A stretch of DNA of 64,000 nucleotides from Hyphomonadaceae bacterium UBA1933 (GTDB taxonomy: Bacteria > Pseudomonadota > Alphaproteobacteria > Caulobacterales > Aquidulcibacteraceae): NCBI GenBank assembly GCA_002337085.1, contig DDFH01000003.1, forward strand, positions 310,001 to 374,000. The letters are read 5' to 3'. This document shows, one piece after another, positions 17,696 to 27,172 of the stretch; within the stretch, counting starts at the first letter, position 1; each line of letters starts with the position of its first letter. The notes under the pieces were generated by a model, which made no database searches, had not been told where the DNA came from, and was given only the letters and a program-made list of their open reading frames with translations. Position numbers and translations under genes: made by a program.

Positions 17696-17704
17696 GTGCG
17701 GTAA

Positions 17705-19087
17705 ATGGGAAAGTTTATTGATAAAAAACTATTAGTTACGCCTTTGATGCTTGCCTTTGTGGCGGTTACGGCGTGTTCAAGCGTTGGCGAACGGTTTAAA
17801 ATTCCGTCTTTTGGAAATAAGGCCGAAGCTGCCAAGAAAAAAGATGATGGTCGTATCGCAATTCTTACTGCCGATGAAGAATTAAAACCCGATGAGGGCT
17901 TGGCTGCTGTTGGCGCTTCAGCACCGCCATCATTGCCACTTACTTCGTGGTCAAATGCTTCTGGTAATCCAAATGCAACGATTGAAAATATTACTGGTGA
18001 CGGTTCATTATCAATTGCATGGAAGAAAAAACTTGGCGCCGGTGCAAATAAATCGGTTGGTTTGATTGGGCAGCCATTAATTGCCGACAATAAAATTATG
18101 TTGCTTGATGCCAGCCTTACTTTGCACGCATATAGTGTGGACGGTCAAAAGAAATTATGGTCGGTTTCTTTGGGTGAACCAAAGAAAAAAGGTTGGTTTA
18201 AATCACAAACCAAGGCAACTGCTGGCGGTATTGGCTATGAAAACGGCGTTATTGTTGCCGCATCTGGTTTTGGCGAAATTATTGGTGTTGATGCAACGAA
18301 CGGCAATATTATGTGGCGTTTTGTAACTGATGCCCCTGTGCATTCGTCACCACTTGTCGCCAATGGTCGCGCCTATGCGGTGTCTGTAACTTCGCAACTT
18401 TATGCAATTGATGATAAAACTGGTGAGCTTGTGTGGACACAATCTGGTCTTACTGAAAGTGCGCGTGTCCTTTCATCATCATCATCGGTTATTCAGGGCG
18501 ATACTTTGATTACGCCATTTTCTTCGGGTGAAGTTGTGGCTTCATTGACTGCGAATGGTCGACGCCTATGGAATGAAAGTCTTTCTCGTGTAACTGGTGG
18601 CAATTCACTTGCGGCGATTAACGATATTGCTGGACATCCGGTTATCAATGATGGTTCTGTCTATGCGGTTTCACAGTCTGGTTTACTTGCTGCAATTGAT
18701 TTGCGTTCGGGTGTGAAAACTTGGGACAAATCAATATCTTCAATTCAAAGCCCTTGGGTCGCTGGTTCATATGTTTATGTTGTTTCCGTCGATGCCGAGC
18801 TTTATTGTCTCGAAAAATCAAGCGGTAGAATTGTTTGGATGACGCAACTTGATCGCTATAAAAACGCGAAAAAGAAAAAAGGAAAAATCGTTTGGACTGG
18901 GCCAGTAATGGTTGAGGGGCATTTGGTTCTTGCTTCATCCGAAGGGGAAATCGTTGAGGTCAACCCAACCAAAGGTGAGATTGTAAACAAAATCAAAGGC
19001 AAAGAAGAGTTTTTGATTGCGCCTTCGGTTGCTGATGGCACGGTTTACTTCCTTGCGAATGATGGCACAATGGTGTCTTTGAAATAA
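17705..19087 (+). CDS. bamB: Outer-membrane assembly lipoprotein BamB
   Basis: Lipoprotein subunit of the BAM complex that inserts beta-barrel proteins into the outer membrane. 460 residues: signal peptide with lipobox VTAC (Cys24), a linker of about 80 residues, then an eight-bladed PQQ-type beta-propeller with repeated AIDxxTGxxxW strands (for example YAIDDKTGELVW and CLEKSSGRIVWM). It begins nine bases after yfgM and ends 13 bases before der. Somewhat longer than E. coli BamB because of the N-terminal linker. Confidence 0.9.
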   Translation: MGKFIDKKLLVTPLMLAFVAVTACSSVGERFKIPSFGNKAEAAKKKDDGRIAILTADEELKPDEGLAAVGASAPPSLPLTSWSNASGNPNATIENITGDGSLSIAWKKKLGAGANKSVGLIGQPLIADNKIMLLDASLTLHAYSVDGQKKLWSVSLGEPKKKGWFKSQTKATAGGIGYENGVIVAASGFGEIIGVDATNGNIMWRFVTDAPVHSSPLVANGRAYAVSVTSQLYAIDDKTGELVWTQSGLTESARVLSSSSSVIQGDTLITPFSSGEVVASLTANGRRLWNESLSRVTGGNSLAAINDIAGHPVINDGSVYAVSQSGLLAAIDLRSGVKTWDKSISSIQSPWVAGSYVYVVSVDAELYCLEKSSGRIVWMTQLDRYKNAKKKKGKIVWTGPVMVEGHLVLASSEGEIVEVNPTKGEIVNKIKGKEEFLIAPSVADGTVYFLANDGTMVSLK

Positions 19088-19100
19088 TTGAAACCTTGAT

Positions 19101-20630
19101 ATGGCAATAAAAACTGCAATTGTTGGTCGTCCCAATGTGGGTAAGTCCACGCTTTTCAACAGATTAGCGGGGCGTAAACTTGCGATTGTTGATGATATGC
19201 CCGGCGTTACACGTGACCGCCGTGAGGCAAAAGGTCGTCTGGGTGATATTGATTTATTGCTAATTGATACTGCTGGCTTTGAAAACGTCAAAGACGAAAG
19301 CCTTGAGGCGCGTATGCGCGAACAAACTGAAGAGGCAATTAAAGAGGCCGAAATCTGTTTGTTTGTTTTTGATGCCCGCGTTGGTGTGACTCCGCATGAT
19401 GAGATTTTTGCCGCACTTTTGCGTAAGCATAATAAGCCGGTTGTAGTTCTTGCCAATAAAGCCGAAGCCAAATCAACTGAAATCGGCGCTAATGAGGGCT
19501 TTTCTTTAGGCCTTGGTGAACCAATCCCTGTTTCTGCGGAACACGGGGAAGGTATGTCCGATATTTATGCGGCCTTTATTGAAAAACTAGGTGAGCGCGC
19601 GGGTGCCGATTTGGGATATGGCGAAGATGAAGAAAATCCGCCTTTACGCCTTGCGATTATTGGCCGCCCGAATGCAGGTAAATCAACGCTTATCAATGCG
19701 ATAATTGGCGAAGACAGACTTATTACTGGGGCCGAAGCGGGCATTACACGTGATTCAATTGGTATCGATTGGGAATGGGATAACACCCGTGTAAAACTTA
19801 TTGATACCGCAGGGATGCGCCGCAAGGCAAAAGTTCAAGAGAAATTAGAGGTTCTTTCGGTTGCCGATACCATTCGGGCAATTCGCTTTGCCGAGATTTG
19901 TTTTGTTGTCATGGGCGCTGATGAAGCATTTGAAAAACAAGATTTGCAAATTGCCGATTTGGTCGCGCGTGAAGGGCGTGGTCTTGTTTACGTTATCACC
20001 AAATGGGATGCCGTAGAAAACCCGCAAGAGCGTATGAAAGAATTGCGCGAACGCTCTGAAAAAGCTTTGCCAGAGGTAAAAGGTGCGCCAATGGTTGTGG
20101 TTTCCGCCATGACTGGTTATGGCCTTGAGCGCTTATTGCCAGCGGCACTTGATGTTCATGATGATTGGAACGCGCGTATAAAAACCCGTGATTTGAACGA
20201 CTGGCTAAAAGAAGCTGTTTCAAAACAACCGCCGCCAATGGTAGAGGGCAAACGTGTTAAGCCTAAATACATCTCGCAAATTAAGGCACGCCCGCCAACA
20301 TTTGTTTTGATTGCCAATCGCGCGTCTGGATTGCCCGAAAACTATGTGCGCTACCTTACCAATGGCATCCGTGTGGCATTTGATATGCCTGCCGTGCCGA
20401 TGCGTTTCTTTGTTCGCGCGCCGAAAAACCCATTTGTTGACGGTGTTGCTGAAAAGCCAAAGTATCAAAGCAATACTAAGGGGCCATCAATTCCTAAGCC
20501 GGAAAAACCAAAGCAACAGGAACGTAGCCTAAAAATTTCAAACCCGCGCAAAGCATTGGCGGCGAAAAAGGCGGCAACAGGTAAGGGTAAAAAATTCTCT
20601 CATAACCCTGGCAAAAGACCATTTAAATAA
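19101..20630 (+). CDS. der: Ribosome-assembly GTPase Der (EngA)
   Basis: Essential double-GTPase for 50S subunit assembly, 509 residues. First G domain: GRPNVGKSTLFNRLAGR (about residue 8), DTAGFE, NKAE. Second: GRPNAGKSTLINAI (about 190), DTAGMRRK, TKWD. A KH-like domain follows (RDLNDWLKEAVSKQPPP, YISQIKARPPTFVLIAN). The last 60 residues are a basic Lys/Pro/Ala tail. All switch and nucleotide motifs are intact. Confidence 0.97.
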   Translation: MAIKTAIVGRPNVGKSTLFNRLAGRKLAIVDDMPGVTRDRREAKGRLGDIDLLLIDTAGFENVKDESLEARMREQTEEAIKEAEICLFVFDARVGVTPHDEIFAALLRKHNKPVVVLANKAEAKSTEIGANEGFSLGLGEPIPVSAEHGEGMSDIYAAFIEKLGERAGADLGYGEDEENPPLRLAIIGRPNAGKSTLINAIIGEDRLITGAEAGITRDSIGIDWEWDNTRVKLIDTAGMRRKAKVQEKLEVLSVADTIRAIRFAEICFVVMGADEAFEKQDLQIADLVAREGRGLVYVITKWDAVENPQERMKELRERSEKALPEVKGAPMVVVSAMTGYGLERLLPAALDVHDDWNARIKTRDLNDWLKEAVSKQPPPMVEGKRVKPKYISQIKARPPTFVLIANRASGLPENYVRYLTNGIRVAFDMPAVPMRFFVRAPKNPFVDGVAEKPKYQSNTKGPSIPKPEKPKQQERSLKISNPRKALAAKKAATGKGKKFSHNPGKRPFK

Positions 20631-20692
20631 ACTATTTACTTTTATATACGTTTAATATATAAACCATATATGTTTTGTATATGGAGTATGTA

Positions 20693-20908
20693 TTGGGTAT
20701 CGTGAATATTGACGATGATTTGCATGAGCAAATTCGAAAAGCCTGTGGTGTCTCGCAACGTTCCATTAACGCACAGGCTGCGTTTTGGATTAAAATCGGC
20801 ATGATGGCAGAGCTAGAGCCAAATTTAACTTATAATCAAATTATGAACCGTGAACTTAAGGCGGTTGGTCTTGAAAATTTCTTAACCGCGTCAGGTCGCA
20901 ATGATTAA
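20693..20908 (+). CDS. ParD-like ribbon-helix-helix protein
   Basis: 71-residue protein starting at TTG 20693, with GGAG at 20683-20686 six bases upstream; the start MGIVNIDDDLHEQIRKA matches the usual start of the ParD-like family. SQRSINAQAAFWIKIGMMAE is the conserved helix-turn region. Its end overlaps the start of map by eight bases. The family name suggests an antitoxin, but the partner here is methionine aminopeptidase rather than a RelE/ParE toxin; this pairing recurs in other bacteria. It may be a transcriptional regulator of map. Function unknown. Confidence 0.75.
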   Translation: MGIVNIDDDLHEQIRKACGVSQRSINAQAAFWIKIGMMAELEPNLTYNQIMNRELKAVGLENFLTASGRND

Positions 20909-21671
20909 AACCTCTCAAGAAATTGCGATTATGGCGGAGGCGGGGCGGCTTTTGGCCTCTGTTTTCACTATGCTAGATAATGTTGATTTTAATGGAATGA
21001 CTACCATGCTGGTAAATGACATGGTTGAAGATTTCATTGTTAATAATCTAAAGGCACGCCCTGCAAGTAAGGGGCAATATAATTACGAATATGTTTTGAA
21101 TTGCTCAATAAATGAGGTTGTTTGCCATGGTGTCCCATCAAATAATGAGATTATTAAAAATGGTGATATCGTAAATTTTGACATTACTTTAGAAAAAAAT
21201 GGCTATATCGCCGACTCTAGTAAAACTTATATGATTGGTGAGGTTTCGGCTGCTGCAAAACGCCTTGTACGCACAACTTATGAAGCTTTGTGGAGGGGGA
21301 TAAAAGCTGTCCGCCCTGGGGCGACCTTAGGGGATATTGGGTTTGCAATCGAAAGCCATGCCAAGAAAAGTGGTTATTCTGTTGTTCGTGAATATTGCGG
21401 GCATGGTATTGGGCGTGAAATGCATGAAGAGCCAAATGTTATGCATTTTGGTCGCCCATCAAGTGGTTTGAAATTACGCGAAGGCATGGTTTTCACCATA
21501 GAGCCCATGATAAATCAGGGAAAAAATACAACTGTAACCCTTGATGATGGTTGGACCGTGGTAACAACTGACGGTAAATTATCCGCGCAGTTTGAACACA
21601 CAATTGCGGTAACAAAAACTGGCTATCAGGTTTTGACATTAAGACCGGATGAAAAACCAAACCCCAAATAA
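20901..21671 (+). CDS. map: Type I methionine aminopeptidase
   Basis: Removes the N-terminal methionine from new proteins. 256 residues. The five metal ligands are in NFDITLEKNGYIADSSKTY (two Asp), HGIGREMHEEP (His), TIEPMI (Glu) and QFEHTIAVT (Glu); the catalytic CHGVP histidine is also present. The ParD-like gene overlaps its start. Because it pairs with that gene, it might be a second, non-housekeeping copy, but nothing in the sequence shows that. Confidence 0.95.
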   Translation: MIKTSQEIAIMAEAGRLLASVFTMLDNVDFNGMTTMLVNDMVEDFIVNNLKARPASKGQYNYEYVLNCSINEVVCHGVPSNNEIIKNGDIVNFDITLEKNGYIADSSKTYMIGEVSAAAKRLVRTTYEALWRGIKAVRPGATLGDIGFAIESHAKKSGYSVVREYCGHGIGREMHEEPNVMHFGRPSSGLKLREGMVFTIEPMINQGKNTTVTLDDGWTVVTTDGKLSAQFEHTIAVTKTGYQVLTLRPDEKPNPK

Positions 21672-21677
21672 TTATCT

Positions 21678-22445
21678 TTATTTAAGACCACGTTTTTCCA
21701 AAAATGCTTGGTAATGTTCGGTATCACGGAAATTAATACGCACACCATTTAATGATTTTTCACGTGACGGTGACATTAATTCCAAAATCATGGTCGCAAG
21801 GTCTGCCGGATGGGGCATATTGGTTTGATCTTCACCCGGATAAGCGCGACGGCGCATTCCTGTTACCACTGCACCAGGGTTTAAAACTGTTGCAACGATA
21901 TTATTCAAAGTCTGTTCTGCGGCCCAAGATTGAACCATGATTTCAAGACCCGCTTTTGTCGCGCCATAAAGCCCCCATAACGGACGCGCCTCTTTAGCAA
22001 CTGTCGAGGTCATGAAAATTGCACGCCCTTGTGGTGCGGCCTCTAGCAGTGGTGACAGCGAATATAGAAGGCGGAATGTTGCGGTTAAATTGGTATCAAT
22101 AATATTTTGTGCTTCACGCGGTGTGAAATGAGTAATAGGTGTCAAATCGCCAAGATTTGCTGCACAATGAATAAGGCCATCAAGCTTTTGATAGCGTTCA
22201 AAAATTACTCCGCCCAAACGGTCAATTGCCGCGCCATCTTTGATGTCAATCGGAACAATCGTGGCATTTTCGCCAGTGATTTTGATAATTTCATCATCCA
22301 ATTCTTCCAATTTTTCTTCACGTCTTGCAAGTGCGATAACATGATAACCAGCGCGCGCCATGATAATCGCCGCTTGCTTACCAATGCCTTGTGATGCACC
22401 GGTTACTAAAACTACTGGCTTATTATTGGGATTTGAATTTGGCAT
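21678..22445 (-). CDS. Short-chain dehydrogenase/reductase
   Basis: NAD(P)-dependent oxidoreductase of 255 residues. Nucleotide-binding TGASQGIGKQAA near residue 16, a catalytic Ser in FMTSTVAKEA and Tyr-x-x-x-Lys in LYGATKAGLE, followed by NPGAVVTGMRR. Substrate unknown. The gene begins at the last base of purF, and the order cvpA-purF-SDR is common in alphaproteobacteria. It converges with map. Confidence 0.9.
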   Translation of the reverse strand: MPNSNPNNKPVVLVTGASQGIGKQAAIIMARAGYHVIALARREEKLEELDDEIIKITGENATIVPIDIKDGAAIDRLGGVIFERYQKLDGLIHCAANLGDLTPITHFTPREAQNIIDTNLTATFRLLYSLSPLLEAAPQGRAIFMTSTVAKEARPLWGLYGATKAGLEIMVQSWAAEQTLNNIVATVLNPGAVVTGMRRRAYPGEDQTNMPHPADLATMILELMSPSREKSLNGVRINFRDTEHYQAFLEKRGLK

Positions 22446-23947
22446 TATGCCTCGATTAAAAATGATAATTGTTGGAATGATTCAGATTTAACATATTCAA
22501 TATCGGCAAGACGGGTAGGGTAGTCGCCGGTGAAATAATGGTCGGCATATTGTGGTGCATCTGGGTTACGTTTTTCTTCACCCAATGCCCAATAAAGCCC
22601 CTCAACTGATAAGAAGCCTAATGAATCAGCGCCAATTGCCGCCGCCATTTCTTCAACGGTCATATTAGCGGCCATAAGTTGATCCCGGTCTGGCATATCG
22701 ATACCATAGAAATCAGGCCATTGAATTGGGGGTGATGCTGAACGAAGGTGAACCTCTTTTGCACCCGCATCACGCACCATTTGCACGATTTTTTTGGATG
22801 TTGTGCCGCGAACCACACTGTCATCAATCAAAACAACGCGTTTGCCTTCAATAACCGCACGGTTTGCCGAATGTTTACGGCGTACACCAAATGAACGGAT
22901 TTGTTGTGTTGGCTCAATAAAGGTACGGCCAACATAATGGTTGCGGATAATGCCCATTTCATACTGCACACCAGAGCTTTCAGCATAGCCCAAAGCCGCA
23001 GGAACACCTGAATCCGGAACTGGAATAACAACGTCGGCATCGACACCGGTTTCTTGGGCAAGGCGGATACCCATACGTTTACGAACGCTGTAAACAGATT
23101 TGCCCGCCATTATGGAATCCGGACGGGCAAAATAAACATATTCAAAGGCACATGGGCGGGCTTTGCGTTTGCCAAACGGATAATGGCTTTCAACCTTACC
23201 ATCTGTACAAACCACAATCTCACCCGCCTCAATTTCGCGAACAAATTCTGCACCAATCATATCAAGGGCGCAGGTTTCAGAACATAAAACTGGTGAGCCG
23301 TCCAAATTACCCAAAACCAGTGGGCGAATACCCATTGGGTCACGCGCACCAATCAATTTGTTTTTGGTAAGGCAGACAAGGGCATATGCACCCTCAATCT
23401 GTTGCAAGGCATCCACAAGGCGACCAACAATTTTCGGCGCACGAGAACGGGCAATTAATTGTAAAATAACCTCGGAATCCGAGGTTGATTGGAAGATAGC
23501 GCCATTTTGTGTAAGATAGTCGCGCATAATGCGGGCATTGGTCAAATTACCATTATGGGCAATCGCAAAGCCACCTGATGATAAATCGGCAAAAAGTGGC
23601 TGCACATTGCGTAACAAAGTCCCCCCAGCAGTTGAATAACGAACGTGACCAATGGCATTGGTACCAGGAAGGCTTGCTAGGGTTGAGGTTTTTGTGAAAT
23701 GGTCACCAACAAGTCCAAGGCGGCGATCGGTATGGAAATGCGCACCGTCATAAGAAGCAATGCCGCAACCTTCTTGCCCACGGTGTTGCAAAGAGTGAAG
23801 GCCAAGTGCGGTAATAACAGCCGCTTCTTTGTTTCCGGAAATTCCAAAAACGCCACATTCTTCATGAAGTTTGTCTGCGTCTAAATCGAAAACATCATCT
23901 TCCAATGTATTTTCATAAATGGCAGAATTGGTATCAGACATTGTCAT
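22445..23947 (-). CDS. purF: Amidophosphoribosyltransferase
   Basis: First committed step of purine synthesis, making phosphoribosylamine from PRPP and glutamine. 500 residues. A short propeptide precedes the glutamine-amidotransferase nucleophile in HEECGVFGISG; the class II NTN domain covers about 30-260 (HRGQEGCGIA, GHVRYST). The PRPP-binding loop is VVLIDDSVVRGTTS. The ATG at 23945-23947 overlaps the TGA of cvpA by four bases, so translation is coupled. Confidence 0.97.
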   Translation of the reverse strand: MTMSDTNSAIYENTLEDDVFDLDADKLHEECGVFGISGNKEAAVITALGLHSLQHRGQEGCGIASYDGAHFHTDRRLGLVGDHFTKTSTLASLPGTNAIGHVRYSTAGGTLLRNVQPLFADLSSGGFAIAHNGNLTNARIMRDYLTQNGAIFQSTSDSEVILQLIARSRAPKIVGRLVDALQQIEGAYALVCLTKNKLIGARDPMGIRPLVLGNLDGSPVLCSETCALDMIGAEFVREIEAGEIVVCTDGKVESHYPFGKRKARPCAFEYVYFARPDSIMAGKSVYSVRKRMGIRLAQETGVDADVVIPVPDSGVPAALGYAESSGVQYEMGIIRNHYVGRTFIEPTQQIRSFGVRRKHSANRAVIEGKRVVLIDDSVVRGTTSKKIVQMVRDAGAKEVHLRSASPPIQWPDFYGIDMPDRDQLMAANMTVEEMAAAIGADSLGFLSVEGLYWALGEEKRNPDAPQYADHYFTGDYPTRLADIEYVKSESFQQLSFLIEA

Positions 23948-24666
23948 TTTGGAACTACTTTCAATTTGGTGGACTCATCGCTCTTACTTGATTCAGAGCC
24001 TTTGCTTTTTTCAGAAGCTTTTTTATCTTCTTTAAATTCAGAAAAATCAGGGATATTGCTATCCTTTTTCTTTATCGCTTTGTCTATTCCATCTGTAATA
24101 GCATTTTTCATGCCATTTTCGACATTTTTCTTTGCTGTCTCTTCGCCCTTGTGCGACGCAGTTACCGCCGTGTCAATTGCGGCTTTGGTCGCCTCTGGTG
24201 CAAGGCTTTTAAGTGCATCACCAGTCAGTACAAGAAAAGGAAAGAATTTTGCGTCTTTTAAAATTTTGGGCCATTTATCTTCTTTAGCAACCGAAATAAA
24301 AGTTATTACTGCGATTGAAATTATCACAAAACCACGTGCAACGCCAAATAAAATACCCGCCGTACGATCAATAACGCCCAATGGCTCTGAATCATGAACC
24401 CATTCGTGAATGCGACCTGTTAAAACCCGTATAGCGACATAAACCAACAGGAAAATTGTGATTACTGTGATGGTGTTGGCAATCCAACTTTCGGTATTAA
24501 GTGCATCTTTTACAGGGTCGCGAAAAACCGGCAGACCCCATAAAACCGCAAGAACCGCAAGCGCCAATGCCGTCATCGACAAGAATTCACGAACAAAACC
24601 GCGCGCAAACGCCAATAGTGCGGAAACGCCGACAATAATCAAAACCAGGACGTCAAAGCCATTCAT
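23944..24666 (-). CDS. cvpA: CvpA-family membrane protein
   Basis: Protein of 240 residues with four membrane helices in the first 130 (FDVLVLIIVGVSALLAFARG, then GFVREFLSMTALALAVLAV and more), matching the CvpA/colicin V production family. The last 90 residues are a Lys/Ser/Glu-rich hydrophilic tail. Location directly before purF with a four-base overlap is the classic order. Role: membrane protein of unclear function needed for colicin V export and envelope stress in E. coli. Confidence 0.9.
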   Translation of the reverse strand: MNGFDVLVLIIVGVSALLAFARGFVREFLSMTALALAVLAVLWGLPVFRDPVKDALNTESWIANTITVITIFLLVYVAIRVLTGRIHEWVHDSEPLGVIDRTAGILFGVARGFVIISIAVITFISVAKEDKWPKILKDAKFFPFLVLTGDALKSLAPEATKAAIDTAVTASHKGEETAKKNVENGMKNAITDGIDKAIKKKDSNIPDFSEFKEDKKASEKSKGSESSKSDESTKLKVVPK

Positions 24667-24704
24667 TCAATTTCAACTTCCGCGCATATGTATAAAACCA
24701 AAGA

Positions 24705-26087
24705 TTAATCTTGGTTGCCCGTAATTAATTCCGCCAGTTCTAAAAGTTTGCCGATATGGGTCGCATTTAGCCTTAAATTGTCTTTCTTGCTAGTCTTTGT
24801 TTGCCTAAAATGTGGAATAATAGCATTTTTAAAGCCAAGTTTTTCAGCTTCTTTAAGACGTGCTTCGGTTCGTGGCACACTTCTAATATCACCTGAAAGG
24901 GATATTTCACCGAAAACCACGCTGTTTTCAGCTAGAGATATGTCTGAAATTGCAGAAATCAAGGCTGCGGCAACCGCCAAATCTGCGGCGGGTTCGGATA
25001 TTTTCATTCCCCCTGCCACATTAAGATAAATATCATGACCACCAAAAACAATTCCACATCGCGTTTCAATAACCGCAAGAATCATATTTAGGCGGTTGGC
25101 ATCCCACCCCACCACAGAACGGCGTGGCGAACCAAAAACGGTTTTTGCCGCCAAGGCCTGTATTTCCATTAAAATTGGTCGCGTTCCTTCAAGGCCGGCA
25201 AATACAACCGATCCCGCCTGTTGGTCATTGCGTTCATCAAGGAAAAGTGCGGATGGATTTGGAACTTCGATTAAACCAGTTCCCGCCATTTCAAAAACGC
25301 CGATTTCATCGGTTGCACCAAAGCGGTTTTTAAGCCCGCGTAAAATACGGAATTGATGCCCGCGTTCGCCTTCGAATTGTAAAACTGCATCAACAAGGTG
25401 TTCAACCACGCGCGGCCCCGCGATTTGCCCATCTTTTGTAACGTGTCCAACCAAAATAACGGCCGTTCCAGAGGTTTTGGCATAACGCACAATTTCATGC
25501 GCACAAGTTCTTACCTGTGCCACTGTTCCGGGGGCGGTATTTAAACTATCCATCCACATGGTTTGGATGGAATCAATAATGGCAATATCAGGTTTTTTGG
25601 TACGAAGCGCATCAAGAACCCGTGAGATTTCGGTTTCGGTTGCAATTTCAACCGGGGTATCGGCAACGCCAAGACGTCTTGCCCGATCTTGTAATTGTGA
25701 GACGGCTTCTTCACCCGAAACATAAAGAGTTTTTACCCCGCTTTTGGCGCAATTTGCCAGAACTTGTAAAAGAAGAGTGGATTTTCCAATACCTGGATCG
25801 CCACCCAATAAAACCGCCGATGCTTTTACAAGACCACCACCACAAACACGGTCAAATTCTTCAATACCAGTTTTAATCCTTTGTGGGTCTGGTTCATTAG
25901 ATGACAGATTGGCAAAGGAAATATTTGCGGTTTTCTTTTTAACTTTTGGACTTTGTGGGCTTTGGGGCGAAAGGGCGGTTTCTTCGGTTATGGTATTCCA
26001 ACCACCACAATCATCACACTTTCCCTGCCAGCGCGCATAAATTGCACCGCAAGATTGACAGGTAAATGTGCTTTGGGCTTTTGCCAT
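24705..26087 (-). CDS. radA: DNA repair protein RadA
   Basis: Branch-migration helicase of homologous recombination, 460 residues. N-terminal zinc finger CQSCGAIYARWQGKCDDCG, RecA-like ATPase with Walker A GGDPGIGKSTLL, the RadA signature LKNRFGATDEIG, and a C-terminal Lon-protease-like domain (VGWDANRLNMILAVIE, AGGMKISEPAADLA). The ATG shares a base with the TAA of alr. Confidence 0.97.
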   Translation of the reverse strand: MAKAQSTFTCQSCGAIYARWQGKCDDCGGWNTITEETALSPQSPQSPKVKKKTANISFANLSSNEPDPQRIKTGIEEFDRVCGGGLVKASAVLLGGDPGIGKSTLLLQVLANCAKSGVKTLYVSGEEAVSQLQDRARRLGVADTPVEIATETEISRVLDALRTKKPDIAIIDSIQTMWMDSLNTAPGTVAQVRTCAHEIVRYAKTSGTAVILVGHVTKDGQIAGPRVVEHLVDAVLQFEGERGHQFRILRGLKNRFGATDEIGVFEMAGTGLIEVPNPSALFLDERNDQQAGSVVFAGLEGTRPILMEIQALAAKTVFGSPRRSVVGWDANRLNMILAVIETRCGIVFGGHDIYLNVAGGMKISEPAADLAVAAALISAISDISLAENSVVFGEISLSGDIRSVPRTEARLKEAEKLGFKNAIIPHFRQTKTSKKDNLRLNATHIGKLLELAELITGNQD

Positions 26088-27157
26088 TAATATTCTTCCA
26101 AATAGTTTCGCTTTAAACGATTTCCAAGGCGGGTTAGGATTTCATAGGAAATTGTATCCATGTGCTTTGCTTGTTCATCGATTTTGACATTTTCACCAAG
26201 AAATTCAACAAAGTCACCGCATTTAAGCGCCGCATCGCAATCAGAAATATCAATGGCAATCATATCCATAGAGATTTTGCCCAAGATTGGGCAAAGTTTG
26301 TCACCCACAAAAGCAATGCCTTTATTACCAGCGCTTCGTAAGAAACCGTCGGCATAGCCAAGACCAATAGTGGCGATTTTCATATCTTCTGTTGCAAGAT
26401 ATGTCGCCGAATAACCAATGGTTTCCCCTGCCTTAACTGTACGCACCTGTAAAATTGGTGCATAAAGGCTTACAACTGTGGAAAGTGGGTTTTCTTCATT
26501 ATCAATAGGCGCGCCGCCATAAAGCCCAATGCCAGGGCGTACAAGGTCGAATTGATAATCACTGCCAAGCATTGTTCCACCCGATGCCGACAGTGATTTT
26601 GGCACATTAAAATATGACGTAACTTGTGAAAAAGTTTCCAATTGTTTTTTGTTTAACGGATCACCACGTTCGGATGATGAAACTAAATGGCTCATAATAA
26701 GGGCAAGGTTAAGATTGTTGATTTCTTTTACTTTATCAACCGCCTGTTCAGGGCGCAAACCAAGGCGGTTCATGCCAGTATCAATATGAAGCGCAAGTTT
26801 AAGATCGGTTCTTTTTACAAATTCCAATTGTTCAACCGAATTAATAACGGGGATAAGGTCAAACTCGCTAAAAATTTCGATTTCGCAATCAAAAAAGCCC
26901 CCTAATACAAAAAGTTGGGAGCTTGCAGAAATTGCCTGTCTGGCTTCGATTGCTTCTTTTAAGGTGGCAACAAAATAATTGTTGCAGCCAATATTTTGTA
27001 GTCGGTGGGCGACTTTATCGACGCCAAGACCATATGCGTCGGCCTTTATAACCCCCGCAACCATTGAATTTGGCGCGATTTTATTAAAATAACGCCAGTT
27101 TTGGGCGATGGCCTCGAGATTTATATCGATATATGCGCCCAGAAAATTAGTGTCCAA
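26087..27157 (-). CDS. alr: Alanine racemase
   Basis: PLP enzyme converting L- to D-alanine for peptidoglycan, 356 residues. PLP lysine in GVIKADAYGLG (near residue 38) and the catalytic tyrosine in TIGYSATYLA. It starts at TTG 27157 with an AGGGA site eight bases upstream; no better ATG exists. It lies 15 bases after dnaB and overlaps radA by one base. The order dnaB-alr-radA is standard in alphaproteobacteria. Confidence 0.95.
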   Translation of the reverse strand: MDTNFLGAYIDINLEAIAQNWRYFNKIAPNSMVAGVIKADAYGLGVDKVAHRLQNIGCNNYFVATLKEAIEARQAISASSQLFVLGGFFDCEIEIFSEFDLIPVINSVEQLEFVKRTDLKLALHIDTGMNRLGLRPEQAVDKVKEINNLNLALIMSHLVSSSERGDPLNKKQLETFSQVTSYFNVPKSLSASGGTMLGSDYQFDLVRPGIGLYGGAPIDNEENPLSTVVSLYAPILQVRTVKAGETIGYSATYLATEDMKIATIGLGYADGFLRSAGNKGIAFVGDKLCPILGKISMDMIAIDISDCDAALKCGDFVEFLGENVKIDEQAKHMDTISYEILTRLGNRLKRNYLEEY

Positions 27158-27172
27158 GAAAATAGTCCCTAA

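Noticed and set aside
20693..20908. Type II toxin-antitoxin module
   Set aside because: No toxin gene; the overlapping partner is methionine aminopeptidase.
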